A DNA stretch of 64,000 bases from Devosia sp. YR412 (GCF_900110945.1 NZ_FOFL01000001.1:186001-250000); one strand, 5' to 3'; numbered from the stretch's first letter, positions 1 to 8,759 are shown. Notes: a model not told the origin generated them from the sequence alone. Program-made: numbers and translations.

Positions 1-2
1 AG

Positions 3-482
3 CGCATCTGGTGGGGCGCCGCCAGCGACGCGACCGCCATCTGGGCCGCCCAGATGGGCATGCATCTGCAGTCCTCGACGCTGAAGTTCGACGAAAGCGG
101 CAAGCCGTTCCACATCCAGCAGGCCGAGCAGATCCGCGCCTATCGCGCCGCCTGGAAGGAAGCTGGCCACACTTATGAGCCGCGCGTCTCGGTCAGCCGT
201 TCGATCTTTGCCCTGGTCAATGACATGGACCGCGCCTATTTCGGCTCGGGCCGGCCGGAAGAAGACCAGTTCGGCTATATCGAGCCAGAAAAGCGCGCTG
301 TCTTCGGTCGCGGCTATACTGCCGAGCCGGAAGCCCTGATCAAGATGCTGGCCGAGGACGAGGCTATTGCTGAAGCCGATACGCTGCTGCTGACGGTGCC
401 GAACCAGCTCGGCGTCGACTACAACGCCCATGTCATCGAGAGCATTCTGACACTGGTCGCCCCGGCGCTCGGCTGGCGCTAG
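3..482 (+). CDS. LLM-class flavin-dependent oxidoreductase, C-terminal part (cut by window edge)
   Basis: The reading frame is open from the first bases of the window, so the gene starts upstream; about 159 C-terminal residues are visible. The opening residues RIWWGAASDATAIWAA and the following LQSSTLK are typical of the C-terminal half of luciferase-like (LLM) flavin-dependent monooxygenases, which use FMNH2 and O2 on small organic substrates in the cytoplasm. The substrate cannot be told from this fragment. Its TAG stop overlaps, within CTAG, the stop of the convergent gene that follows. Confidence 0.82.
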   Translation, partial: RIWWGAASDATAIWAAQMGMHLQSSTLKFDESGKPFHIQQAEQIRAYRAAWKEAGHTYEPRVSVSRSIFALVNDMDRAYFGSGRPEEDQFGYIEPEKRAVFGRGYTAEPEALIKMLAEDEAIAEADTLLLTVPNQLGVDYNAHVIESILTLVAPALGWR

Positions 483-1006
483 GGCAGGGTGTAGCGCGAG
501 CCGGCACAGCCGCTCGCTTTCCAGTACGCGTCGACCGGGGTAAACGCTCCGGTCGCCGCCATCTGCACTTTGGCGGCAAAAGCCATGGCCTGGCACTCGT
601 CGCGCCCGGCGACCACATGCACCATTTCATGCAGCACGGTCAGCTCGCGCAGAGCATCGGCGCCCGGCGAAAAGAACTGCGGGCAGAGCACCAGCTTGAC
701 CGCGCCATTCTCCGGCGGAATGCGCACGAAGGCGGCAAATTGCCTGCATGAGCCGGTCGCGCCCTCCCGCATCTCGATATCGAGCCCAATCTCGCCGCCC
801 CAATAGGACGAGCGGAACTGCTGCAAACTCAGCGCATCGCGATAGGCGGCGACATCCACGCCGAATTCTTCGCTCGAAAGCTTGGGCAAAGCCCGCTCGA
901 ACGTCGCCAGCGCATCATCCAGCGCCCGGTCGAGCGCGGTCTGGTCATTGGCGAAAGCTGGTTGCGCGATGAAGATGGCGAGGAGGGCAAGAAGCGTGCG
1001 GATCAT
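479..1006 (-). CDS. Secreted protein with HExxH zinc-metallopeptidase motif, unknown function
   Basis: A protein of 175 residues starting at MIRTLLALLAIFIAQPAFA, a clear signal peptide with probable cleavage after AFA. An upstream in-frame start is possible but would place 34 poor residues ahead of the signal peptide. The motif HEMVHVVAGRDECQA in the second half looks like the zinc-binding and catalytic HExxH of a metallopeptidase with a possible downstream Glu ligand. Several cysteines suggest disulfides in the periplasm. I do not recognise the family; peptidase activity is an inference from the motif alone. Confidence 0.7.
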   Translation of the reverse strand: MIRTLLALLAIFIAQPAFANDQTALDRALDDALATFERALPKLSSEEFGVDVAAYRDALSLQQFRSSYWGGEIGLDIEMREGATGSCRQFAAFVRIPPENGAVKLVLCPQFFSPGADALRELTVLHEMVHVVAGRDECQAMAFAAKVQMAATGAFTPVDAYWKASGCAGSRYTLP

Positions 1007-1277
1007 GCCCGGCACATAACCGCGTGCATGCGGCGGCGGCAAGGCAGGGCCTGTGACACCCCCGCAACACCGCTGCGCTCCCGGTAAATCCTCACATAAA
1101 CCGGCCACAATTACTCAACAGAAGAGACAGGTGATCGCGCGGGAAGCGCCTCGGCAGGGATGCCGCGCCCGCGAGACGATCAGGATCAGCCTTAACCACT
1201 CGATAACCTCTTGTTCCCTGATCTGAACGAACAGGGTAGAAGCGGGCAAAAGGCACCAGTTTTCTAAGGTCTGCTTG

Positions 1278-3929
1278 ATGGATTTCCGCATTTCCGCCGA
1301 TGACCGCGTAGGCAATCAGCCAGCCAAGGGCGCAAAGCCCAAGGCCCAGCCGCGCGCCAGCAAGGGCGAACGCGTCGAGCCGTCGATCACTGGCAATGGC
1401 CCGACCATCGGCCAGTCTATGGGCTTTTCCGTTGCCGATGAACGCCCCGCCCGCAGGACCAGCGGTTCGGGCGGTAGCGGCAAGCCGCCGAAACCCCCGC
1501 GTCGCGGCAAGGGTCAGCCGGCCAAAAAGAAGCGTTCGCGCTCGGGCGGTTTTCTCATGGGCCTGCTCTGGTGGGGCTTTGTCGCCTGCATCTGGGGCGG
1601 CATCGCTGTCATCGGCGTGATCGTCTACTACGGCGCGCAGCTCCCTTCGGCCAATACCTGGGCCATTCCCGATCGTCCGCCCAATATCCGCATTCTGGCG
1701 GCTGACGGCAGCCTGATTTCCAATCGCGGCGCCACCGGCGGCGAAGCCATCACCTATCGCGAACTGCCCTATTACGTGCCCGCGGCCATCATCGCCTCGG
1801 AAGACCGCCGCTACATGAGCCATTTCGGCGTCGATCCGCTGGGTCTCATCTCGGTGGCCATCGAATCCGTCCAGGCCCGCGGCGTGACCCGTGGTGCATC
1901 GACCATCACCCAGCAGGTCGCCAAAAACCTTTTCCTGACGCCCGACCAGACGCTGGGCCGCAAGGTGCAAGAAGCCATTCTCGCGGTCTGGCTGGAGCAG
2001 AATTACACCAAGGAAGAAATCCTCGAACTCTATATGAACCGCGTCTATTTCGGCGCCGGTGCAACGGGGATCGAGGCCGCTGCCCAGACCTATTTCGGTG
2101 TCTCGGCGCGCAATCTGTCGCTCGGCCAGGCCGCCATGCTGGCCGGCATCCTGCCTGCCCCCTCCGCCTATAATCCCAAATCCAATCCGGAACGCGCCAT
2201 CGAACGCCAGCGCCTGTCGCTGGCCGCCATGGCCCGCGATGGCTTCATCACCCAGGAAGAGGCGGCCGCGGCTCAGATCGACCCGAGCCAGACCGTGCGC
2301 ACCCGCGTCGCCGGTTCGGAATCCTATGTCGCCGACTGGGTCGAAAGCCTGATGACCGCCTATATCGGCGAGATCAAATCCGACGTCGTGGTGCAGACCA
2401 CCATCGACTACAAGATGCAGAAAGACGCCGAGTTTATCGTCAAGGAACACGTGGCCAATGACGGCCCGAGCCGCGGCTTCAGCCAGGGTGCGCTCGTCGC
2501 CATGGATGTCGATGGCACCGTGCGCGCCATGGTCGGCGGCGTCGATTACCAAGCCAGCCAGTATAACCGCGCCGTCACGGCCAAGCGCCAGCCCGGCTCG
2601 ACCTTCAAGCCCTTCGTCTATATGGCCGCCATGGAAAAGGGCTATACGCCCGACACTCTGGCCGAGGACGCCCAGTTTGAATACCAAGGCTGGAGCCCGC
2701 GCAATGCCTCGGGCAAATATGCCGGCACGGTGACCCTGCGTCAGGGCCTCGCCTATTCGCTCAACACCATTGCCGCGCGCCTCGCCATCGACGTCACCCC
2801 GCAGGCGGTGATCGATGTCGCGACCCGCATGGGCATTTCCTCCCAGTTGACCGCCGTGCCCTCGATCGCACTCGGCACCCAGGAAGTGAACCTGCTTGAG
2901 CTGACCTCGGCCTATGCCCCCTTCGCCAATGGCGGCATGGGTGTCATCCCCAATGTCATCACTTCCATTCAGGCCAAGGACGGCACTTCGCTCTACCAGA
3001 GTTCCGACGCCGGCCCCGGCCGCGTGGTCGCCCCGAACATCCTGGCCGAAATGAACGACATGCTGGAAACCGCGGTCGAAGTGGGCACCGGCAAGGGCGC
3101 CAATCTTGGCGGCTGGGAATTCGGCGGCAAGACCGGCACGTCGCAGAATGCCCGCGATGCGCTGTTCGTCGGCTATACCTCGGCCATGGTCACCGGCATC
3201 TGGCTGGGCAATGACAATGACACCAAGACCACCCTGTCGGGCGGTAACGTGCCGGCTGCCATTTGGTCCGAATTCATGACCAAGGCGCATCAGGGCAAGC
3301 AGATCGCCGCCATTCCGGGCGGTTCCTATGATGGCCAGCTCGTCGGCCAGCAGGTGGTCGATCCGGCCACCGGCCAGACCGTGACGCAATATGTCGATGC
3401 CAATTCCGGCCAGCCGGTCCAGACAATGACCGACCCGGCGACCGGCCAGCTGATGCAGCTCGATCCCGCCACCGGCCAATATGTGCCAGCGACCGCCATG
3501 TCGGCCAACCAGCCGATCCAGAGCGGCCAGATGGTTGATCCGAACGCCGGCGTCACCGGCCAGCAGATCGATCCCAATACCGGCATGCCGATCACCAATG
3601 GCGCCACCGGCTATCTGGTCGATGCCAATGGCAATCAGATCGACCCGGCCACCGGCCAGGTGGTGGGTCAGGTCGTCGGCGGCAATCAGGTGGTGCAGCC
3701 GCAGGCCGTTGACATGGGCCAGGCCCCGCTCGATCCCTCGACCGGCCTGCCGATGACCCTGGTGGTCGATCCGGCCACCGGCCAGCAGGTCTGGGTACCG
3801 AGCGCCCCGGCGCAAATACAGCCGCAGCAGATCCAGCCGCCGGCCAATCTCGGCCAGCCGGTGCCGATCGAGAATGAACGGTCCCAGCGCACGCTGATGG
3901 ACCTGATCTTTGGCGGGCAACAGAACTAA
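1278..3929 (+). CDS. mrcA: Penicillin-binding protein 1A, bifunctional peptidoglycan synthase
   Basis: An 883-residue class A PBP that polymerises glycan strands and crosslinks peptides in the periplasm. A basic, low-complexity cytoplasmic region (1-90) precedes one membrane segment (about 92-118). The GT51 glycosyltransferase domain follows, with catalytic Glu165 in ASEDRRYMSHFGVD. The transpeptidase domain has Ser441-x-x-Lys (STFK), SLN at 494-496 and KTGTS starting at 618. The last roughly 190 residues are an unusual tail rich in DPATGQ repeats. The ATG was preferred to the TTG codon directly before it. It is transcribed alone and ends before a hairpin terminator. Confidence 0.95.
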   Translation: MDFRISADDRVGNQPAKGAKPKAQPRASKGERVEPSITGNGPTIGQSMGFSVADERPARRTSGSGGSGKPPKPPRRGKGQPAKKKRSRSGGFLMGLLWWGFVACIWGGIAVIGVIVYYGAQLPSANTWAIPDRPPNIRILAADGSLISNRGATGGEAITYRELPYYVPAAIIASEDRRYMSHFGVDPLGLISVAIESVQARGVTRGASTITQQVAKNLFLTPDQTLGRKVQEAILAVWLEQNYTKEEILELYMNRVYFGAGATGIEAAAQTYFGVSARNLSLGQAAMLAGILPAPSAYNPKSNPERAIERQRLSLAAMARDGFITQEEAAAAQIDPSQTVRTRVAGSESYVADWVESLMTAYIGEIKSDVVVQTTIDYKMQKDAEFIVKEHVANDGPSRGFSQGALVAMDVDGTVRAMVGGVDYQASQYNRAVTAKRQPGSTFKPFVYMAAMEKGYTPDTLAEDAQFEYQGWSPRNASGKYAGTVTLRQGLAYSLNTIAARLAIDVTPQAVIDVATRMGISSQLTAVPSIALGTQEVNLLELTSAYAPFANGGMGVIPNVITSIQAKDGTSLYQSSDAGPGRVVAPNILAEMNDMLETAVEVGTGKGANLGGWEFGGKTGTSQNARDALFVGYTSAMVTGIWLGNDNDTKTTLSGGNVPAAIWSEFMTKAHQGKQIAAIPGGSYDGQLVGQQVVDPATGQTVTQYVDANSGQPVQTMTDPATGQLMQLDPATGQYVPATAMSANQPIQSGQMVDPNAGVTGQQIDPNTGMPITNGATGYLVDANGNQIDPATGQVVGQVVGGNQVVQPQAVDMGQAPLDPSTGLPMTLVVDPATGQQVWVPSAPAQIQPQQIQPPANLGQPVPIENERSQRTLMDLIFGGQQN

Positions 3930-3936
3930 GGTTCTG

Positions 3937-3976
3937 GGCTCAAGGCCGGGGTGACACCGAGATTGTGGAAGCGTTC
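3937..3976. repeat. Half copy of a dispersed palindromic repeat
   Basis: The sequence from GGCTCAAGGCCGGGGTGAC through GATTGTGGAAGCG matches one arm of the full palindromic elements near 22,164 and 35,763, where the same arm reads GGCTCAAGGCCGGGATGAC. It sits just after the PBP1A stop codon. Confidence 0.7.
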
Positions 3977-3983
3977 GAAACCA

Positions 3984-4010
3984 AAAGGCCGCCCTCCCGG
4001 GCGGCCTTTG
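3984..4010. terminator. Bidirectional intrinsic terminator
   Basis: A GC-rich stem, AAAGGCCGCC / GGCGGCCTTT, lies between two convergent genes (PBP1A and the L,D-transpeptidase). A-rich and T-rich edges allow it to serve both strands. Confidence 0.8.
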
Positions 4011-4012
4011 CT

Positions 4013-4696
4013 TCACACCACTACGATCGGCGCCCCGGGCGTTACCCGCTCATACAGATCCATCACATCCTGGAACAGCAGCCGCACGCAGCCGCTCGAC
4101 ACCGCCTTGCCGATGGTGGACGGGTCCATCGTGCCATGCACGCGGTAGATCGTGTCGCGATTGCCTTGATGGATATAGAGCGCGCGGGCGCCCAAGGCAT
4201 TGAGCAGGCCGGGCGGCTGGCCGTTGCGATACATTTCGAGCTCCGGCTGACGATCCACCATTTCACCTGGCGGGGTCCACACCGGCCACTTGCGCTTATA
4301 GGCAATATGGCCTTCCCCGCTCCATTCAAAGCCGGCCCGGCCGAGGCCCACGCCATAGCGCGTGGCGCGGCCATTCGGCATGGTCCAGTAGAGGAAGAAA
4401 TTGCTGGTATCGACGACGACGCGGCCTGCCGGCTGGCCGGTGGGATTGTCCACCTCCTGCCGCCAATAGATCGGATCAACCATCGATACATCGGCGGCGG
4501 GGACCGGATAGTCCTCCTCCGGCCGGGCGGCATACATGGCCAGCACGTCGGGTGGCACGGCATGGCGCACCGGGCCCGGCGGCAGTGTGGGCATGGGGGC
4601 GGTGGTGGCACAGCCCGCAAGGGCTAGGGCGCTGACGCTGGCCAGTCCAGCCAGCAGGCTACGGCGCGACAGGCGCGCCTGGATGAGAGACGACAT
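4013..4696 (-). CDS. L,D-transpeptidase (YkuD domain) with Tat/lipoprotein-like leader
   Basis: A 227-residue exported enzyme expected to make 3-3 peptidoglycan crosslinks or anchor proteins to peptidoglycan. The N-terminus has SRRSLLAGLASVSALALAGCA, combining a twin-arginine-like pair with a lipobox ending in Cys. The YkuD domain fills the rest. Its C-terminal active site is visible as SSGCVRLL, with the catalytic Cys, preceded by a YRVHGTMDPSTIG segment carrying the conserved His. It sits tail to tail with PBP1A, so cell-wall synthesis genes are neighbours but in separate transcripts. Confidence 0.92.
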   Translation of the reverse strand: MSSLIQARLSRRSLLAGLASVSALALAGCATTAPMPTLPPGPVRHAVPPDVLAMYAARPEEDYPVPAADVSMVDPIYWRQEVDNPTGQPAGRVVVDTSNFFLYWTMPNGRATRYGVGLGRAGFEWSGEGHIAYKRKWPVWTPPGEMVDRQPELEMYRNGQPPGLLNALGARALYIHQGNRDTIYRVHGTMDPSTIGKAVSSGCVRLLFQDVMDLYERVTPGAPIVVV

Positions 4697-4708
4697 GAAA
4701 ACATCCTT

Positions 4709-4728
4709 GGCCCCGAAAGCGGGGCCGT
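4709..4728 (-). terminator. Hairpin, probable terminator
   Basis: A GGCCCC-GAAAG-CGGGGCC hairpin lies in the 62-bp gap between two genes on the minus strand, downstream of the small secreted protein. A T-run follows within a few bases on the minus strand. Confidence 0.5.
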
Positions 4729-4758
4729 AAGAGAAAGGGATAGGGAAGGAAGGTGTTT

Positions 4759-5097
4759 TCAGGCCTGCTTAGGCGGGCGTCGCGGGCTGCTGCCGAACCA
4801 GTCCCGCGCGGCTTCATCTACCCTGGCAAAGGTCTCGGGCTGGGCCGGGCAGACCGGCAATTGTGCGACGCTGACCGGAATGCCGTGATGCGCGCCGCAG
4901 GGCAGCATGATGCCTTCACCGAGGTCGATCTCGCCCCGCTGCACGCCGACGATCACCGGAATCGACTGGTTGTTCTCATCGACATGGTTCAGCACCACCA
5001 TGGGCGTCGAGACATAGCGATGCGCATGCGCCATCGTCGTCCCGGCAAGAGACGCGAAGGCGAAGACCAGCGTGATCAAGGCGATGAAACGGCGCAT
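4759..5097 (-). CDS. Small secreted protein of unknown function
   Basis: A protein of 112 residues starting MRRFIALITLVFAFASLAGTTMAHA, a clear signal peptide. The mature part is short, contains two cysteines and a histidine pair (CGAHHG), and ends in a basic proline-rich tail. I do not recognise a family. A longer in-frame start exists upstream but would place a non-signal stretch before the leader. It follows the YgjP-like gene on the same strand after a 62-bp gap and may be co-transcribed with it. Confidence 0.65.
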   Translation of the reverse strand: MRRFIALITLVFAFASLAGTTMAHAHRYVSTPMVVLNHVDENNQSIPVIVGVQRGEIDLGEGIMLPCGAHHGIPVSVAQLPVCPAQPETFARVDEAARDWFGSSPRRPPKQA

Positions 5098-5159
5098 CCC
5101 GACTGTTACGCCAAAAAATGCGGCGGCATCTGGGCAGCTTGGCCCTTTGCGGGCCGTGG

Positions 5160-5885
5160 CTAGGCCATCAGCTGGCGACCGTGTGCTTTCAGCCACGCCC
5201 GCCCCCGGTCCATGTCCGGCATGGTGCGCTTTACCGTCGCCCAGAAGGCGGCTGAGTGGTTCATTTCCACCAGATGCGCCACTTCATGCGCCGCCACATA
5301 GTCGAGCACGAAGCTTGGCGCCAGGATCAGCCGCCAGTTGTAGTTGATATTGCCACTCGACGAACAGGAGCCCCAGCGGCTCTTCTGCTCGCGCATCCTG
5401 ATCGCCTTGATGGTGACGCCCAGCCGCTCGGCATGTATCGCGCTGCAGGCTTCGAGATCGGCCAGCGCCTCGTCCTTCAGCCAGTCGGTCAGCCGCCGCG
5501 CCTGATGCGCCGCATCGCCGGGCACCAGCAGGACTTTTTCGCCATCTATCTCCGCCACTTCCACCCGCCCGCGCACCCTGCCGGTCGCCACCACGCGATG
5601 ATCGACGCCGCGCAAAGGCACCAGGCTCCCCTCGGCAAAACTGGTGGCCTCCGGTACCCGCTTGATCCGCGCAGCCAGCCAATTGTGGTGTCGCGACAGG
5701 AAGGCCTCTGCCTCGGCCCATTTGCCATGCGGCGGCAGCGTCAGGACCGGCCCGGTTGCAGGCAGCGACAGCCGATAGCTTTTCGACCGCGCATTGACCT
5801 TGACGGTCACCGAGACCGCAACGCCATCGATCTCGATGATGGTACTAGTTGGGATTTTGGGCTTGGGGCGGAAAAACAGGTTCAT
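5160..5885 (-). CDS. YgjP/SprT-like zinc-dependent metallohydrolase (DUF45)
   Basis: A 241-residue cytoplasmic protein of the YgjP-like metallopeptidase family (M48-related, DUF45). The C-terminal third has the zinc site HEVAHLVEMNHSAAFW, an HExxH motif with the third ligand in the NHS segment, and the family hallmark RMREQKSRWGSCS just before it. No signal peptide is present. Substrates of the family are not established. Length and motif spacing are normal. Confidence 0.9.
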   Translation of the reverse strand: MNLFFRPKPKIPTSTIIEIDGVAVSVTVKVNARSKSYRLSLPATGPVLTLPPHGKWAEAEAFLSRHHNWLAARIKRVPEATSFAEGSLVPLRGVDHRVVATGRVRGRVEVAEIDGEKVLLVPGDAAHQARRLTDWLKDEALADLEACSAIHAERLGVTIKAIRMREQKSRWGSCSSSGNINYNWRLILAPSFVLDYVAAHEVAHLVEMNHSAAFWATVKRTMPDMDRGRAWLKAHGRQLMA

Positions 5886-5950
5886 GGGGCTCTGGGTGTG
5901 AGTCGGATGATTATAGCGGGAATTTTTTGAAGTGGCGCACCGGACGATTA

Positions 5951-6106
5951 GTCGACCACCCTCCCCCTTGAGGGGAGGGAAGCGAGATAGGACTTAGCCT
6001 CGCTAAGTCCGTCATCGAGCAGGAAGGGGGGTATCGTTCCATAAGCTCAGCGCTTGTGGCCTACCCCCCTCCCTTGATCCCTCCCCTCAAGGGGGAGGGT
6101 GTCGAC
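5951..6106. repeat. Intergenic palindromic element with CTCCCCTTGAGGGGAG arms
   Basis: Two arms of about 29 bp, each containing the sequence ACCCTCCCCCTTGAGGGGAG or its reverse complement and ending in GTCGAC, face each other across about 100 bp. They match except for one base. Related elements occur near 13,451 and 22,355, so this is a dispersed family with no coding capacity. Confidence 0.75.
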
Positions 6107-6120
6107 TGAAGCACCCCCCA

Positions 6121-6148
6121 AACAAAAATGACGCCCCTTGCGGGGCGC
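6121..6148 (-). terminator. Intrinsic terminator for the DUF2852 gene
   Basis: On the minus strand a GGCGCCCCGCAAGGGGCGTC hairpin is followed directly by a T-rich run, 54 bp past the stop codon of the DUF2852 gene. Confidence 0.75.
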
Positions 6149-6201
6149 CAGTTCGTCGTTGGAACGACTTCTCAGGAGGGATAGTCTGGCTGCGGCCCGC
6201 C

Positions 6202-6684
6202 TTAGCCGTTATTGCCCCAGCCATTGTTGTTCTGGTCGCCATTGTTCTGCGTCGGGGCGTCATAGCCCTGGCGCGAACCGCGGCGCTCGTTCATGAAGCG
6301 ATCGAATTCTTCGCGATCCTTGGCCTTGTTGAGATTGGCCATATATTCGTGGAAGGCGTCGATTTCGGCGTCGAGGCGGGCGCGCTCTTCGTCGAGACGC
6401 TTCAGCTGTTCGGCGCGATAGTCGTCAAAGGCTGCATTGCCGCTCGAGTTCATGCCGTAGCTCCGATGGTTGGTCCAGTTGCGATGGGCGCCCTTGTTGG
6501 AGCTGCACCAGCTCTTGCCCTTGTTCCAATAGGCCTGCGCCTTTTCCGGCGAGCCGCCGAACTTTTCGCCCCACAGGATATAGCCGAGGACGGCAAGGCC
6601 AAGCGGCCAGAACAGGATGAAGCCGCCCACCATGAGGGCGATGGTCAAAGGCGACCATTGAGGTTTGATAATTGCAGTGTTCAT
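6202..6684 (-). CDS. DUF2852 membrane protein
   Basis: A protein of 160 residues. A membrane segment near the N-terminus (LTIALMVGGFILFWPLGLAVLGYILWG) matches the signature of the DUF2852 family, common in Hyphomicrobiales. After it come a soluble Trp/Ser/Asn-rich linker, a charged helical segment (YRAEQLKRLDEERARLDAEIDAFHEYM, likely coiled coil) and an Asn/Gly-rich tail. MNTAII was chosen as start because a GGGAG ribosome site lies 7 bases before it; an ATG two codons earlier is possible. Function is unknown. Confidence 0.85.
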   Translation of the reverse strand: MNTAIIKPQWSPLTIALMVGGFILFWPLGLAVLGYILWGEKFGGSPEKAQAYWNKGKSWCSSNKGAHRNWTNHRSYGMNSSGNAAFDDYRAEQLKRLDEERARLDAEIDAFHEYMANLNKAKDREEFDRFMNERRGSRQGYDAPTQNNGDQNNNGWGNNG

Positions 6685-6824
6685 TTTCATTCTCCCAGTC
6701 ACGATGATCCATACGTGGCCCGTACCGGGGTAGGATCAATGCTGTGCCTGTGGTTTTTTGGTCTTGAAATGCAGTTTTTCCCTTACTATGGCGGGATCAG
6801 ATTTTGCCCCGAAAGGGCCCAGAC

Positions 6825-8153
6825 ATGCCCATGACCCAGGCCGATGGCCTCCCCTTGCCCTCGACCTGGCGCCCGTTGCGCCTGCAAACCCTGGTGCTGA
6901 TCCGCTGGCTGGCGGTCGGTGGGCAGGCAATCGGCGTGCTCTTCGTGGCCTTTGGCCTCGGCTTTCCGCTGCCGCTGTTTGAATGTTTCGCGCTGATCGC
7001 GCTCTCGGCCGGGGTCAATATCTGGCTGGTGCTGAAGCTCGGGAACTCGCATCGCCCCACGTCGCTGCAGGCTGCCAGCCAGGTCGCCTTCGATCTCTGC
7101 CAGCTCGGTGGCCTGCTGGCTCTGACCGGCGGCTTGCAGAATCCCTTCTCGCTGCTGCTGCTGGCGCCGGTTTCGGTTTCCGCCACCACGCTGCCGCAGC
7201 GGGCCACGGTGTTCATTGCCCTGCTGGCCGCAGTGATCGCCTCGGTGCTGTCCGTCTGGCATCTGCCTTTGCCGTGGAGCCCGGTCGAGCGCATTGTCTT
7301 CAACCGCATCTATGTTATCGGCATCTGGGTCTCGATCATCTGCGGCGTGGTCTTCATCTCCGCCTATACGATGCGCGTCGCCCATGACGCCCGCCAGATC
7401 GCCGATGCACTCGCCGCCACCGAGCTGGCCCTGTCGCAGAAAGAGCGCCTCTCGGCGCTCGATGGCCTGGCCGCCGCTGCCGCCCATGAACTGGGCACGC
7501 CGCTCTCGACCATTGCCCTCGCCGCCAAGGAAATGCGTGCCGAGGCCGAGCCGGGCAGCGACCTCGCCGATGACGTCGAACTGATCATCGCCCAAGCGGC
7601 GCGCTGCCGCGCCATTCTCGCCAAGCTGCGCAATCTCGGCAATGAGGGCGGTGATCCCTTTGCTGCCGTGCCGCTGACCGATCTCTTGGCCGAAGTCGCT
7701 CGCCCACATGAGGGGCATGGCAAGGCGATCCTCTTCTATTCCGAAAAGTCCGCGGGCGCCCCGCCGGTCTTCACCCGCGGCGTCGGCCTGCTCTATGGCC
7801 TGGGCAATCTGATCGAAAACGCCGCCGATTTCGCCCGCAGTACGGTGCGCGTCGAAGCGGCCTGGGACCTCGAAGCAGTTTCGGTTTCGATCACCGACGA
7901 CGGCCCTGGCTTTGCCCCCGAACTGATCGCCCGGCTCGGCGAGCCCTATCTCACCAGCCGCGCTCGCGACCCGCATGGCCCCGACGCCAACAAGCCCGGC
8001 GGGCTGGGGCTTGGGGTGTTCATCGCCAAGACGCTGCTGGAGCGGACGGGGGCACGGCTGGCCTTTGAGAATATCGCCAGCGAGGGCCATGCGCGGGTGC
8101 GGATCGTCTGGCCGAGGAGTGCGGTTGAGGTCGGTGAGGGCGTGCCAAGCTAG
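6825..8153 (+). CDS. regB: RegB/ActS/PrrB-type redox-sensing histidine kinase
   Basis: A 442-residue inner-membrane kinase that, with RegA, adjusts energy and redox genes to oxygen and quinone state. Several membrane helices fill the first half and contain the ubiquinone-linked motif GGLQNPF. The H-box AAAHELGTPLST follows. A Cys (in AARC) lies exactly 40 residues after the phospho-accepting His, the spacing of His225 and redox-active Cys265 in Rhodobacter RegB. The ATPase domain shows N and G boxes (NLIENAADFA, DDGPGF, GGLGLGVF). The start was chosen for the AAGGG site before it. The regA gene follows after 38 bp. Confidence 0.93.
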   Translation: MPMTQADGLPLPSTWRPLRLQTLVLIRWLAVGGQAIGVLFVAFGLGFPLPLFECFALIALSAGVNIWLVLKLGNSHRPTSLQAASQVAFDLCQLGGLLALTGGLQNPFSLLLLAPVSVSATTLPQRATVFIALLAAVIASVLSVWHLPLPWSPVERIVFNRIYVIGIWVSIICGVVFISAYTMRVAHDARQIADALAATELALSQKERLSALDGLAAAAAHELGTPLSTIALAAKEMRAEAEPGSDLADDVELIIAQAARCRAILAKLRNLGNEGGDPFAAVPLTDLLAEVARPHEGHGKAILFYSEKSAGAPPVFTRGVGLLYGLGNLIENAADFARSTVRVEAAWDLEAVSVSITDDGPGFAPELIARLGEPYLTSRARDPHGPDANKPGGLGLGVFIAKTLLERTGARLAFENIASEGHARVRIVWPRSAVEVGEGVPS

Positions 8154-8191
8154 ATTTTGACCTTTTGCCCTCAAAGCCTTATGTGAAGCCC

Positions 8192-8743
8192 ATGAGCACG
8201 ATCGAAGACCTTCTGGCCACCGACCCAAGCCTGCTGCTTGTCGATGACGACGCGGCATTCCTGCAACGCCTCGAGCGCGCCATGGCGCGGCGCGGTTTTG
8301 ATGTCCGCATAGCCGGCTCGGTCGCCGAAGGCCTTGCAGCCGTTGCGGAAAAGCCGCCGGCCTATGCCGTGGTCGATCTGCGGCTCGAAGATGGCAATGG
8401 GCTGGAAGTGGTTTCGGCGCTGCATACCAAGCGGCCCGATGCGCGCGCCGTGGTGCTGACCGGCTATGGCAATATCGCTACGGCCGTTACCGCCGTGAAG
8501 CTGGGCGCCGTGGATTACCTCAGCAAACCAGCCGATGCCGATGACGTGATCAATGCACTGCTCGCCACTGGCGAGGAAAAGCCTGAGCCACCGGAAAATC
8601 CGATGTCGGCCGACCGGGTACGCTGGGAGCATATCCAGCGGGTCTATGAGCTCTGCGACCGCAACGTCTCGGAAACCGCGCGCCGGCTCAATATGCATCG
8701 GCGCACGCTGCAGCGAATTCTCGCCAAGCGCGCGCCGAGATAA
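8192..8743 (+). CDS. regA: RegA/ActR/PrrA-type response regulator
   Basis: A 183-residue response regulator, partner of the kinase just upstream. The receiver domain has the acidic pair in LLVDDDAAFL, the phospho-Asp in VVDLRLEDGNG, Thr in VLTGYG and Lys in LSKPAD. A proline linker leads to a short Fis-type helix-turn-helix at the C-terminus (NVSETARRLNMHRRTLQRIL), which is nearly invariant in RegA orthologues. Length is normal. The inferred role is global redox control of respiration, carbon and nitrogen genes. Confidence 0.94.
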   Translation: MSTIEDLLATDPSLLLVDDDAAFLQRLERAMARRGFDVRIAGSVAEGLAAVAEKPPAYAVVDLRLEDGNGLEVVSALHTKRPDARAVVLTGYGNIATAVTAVKLGAVDYLSKPADADDVINALLATGEEKPEPPENPMSADRVRWEHIQRVYELCDRNVSETARRLNMHRRTLQRILAKRAPR

Positions 8744-8759
8744 ATCTAAGCTCTAACGC

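Larger units (their letters stand above)
5886..6201. other. Gene-free stretch holding a palindromic repeat and a terminator
   Basis: No convincing gene is visible on either strand. The region contains the inverted-repeat element and the terminator annotated separately; the rest is unremarkable. Confidence 0.6.

Noticed and set aside
479..482. Stop codons of convergent genes overlapping as CTAG (also at 39,321-39,324)
   Set aside because: A common way for convergent genes to abut in compact genomes; no special meaning.
1092..4016. Very long open frame on the minus strand opposite PBP1A (974 codons)
   Set aside because: It is a shadow of GC-rich codons, helped by the DPATGQ repeats. Composition is His/Gly/Asp-rich without any domain, and the plus strand holds an undoubted PBP1A gene.
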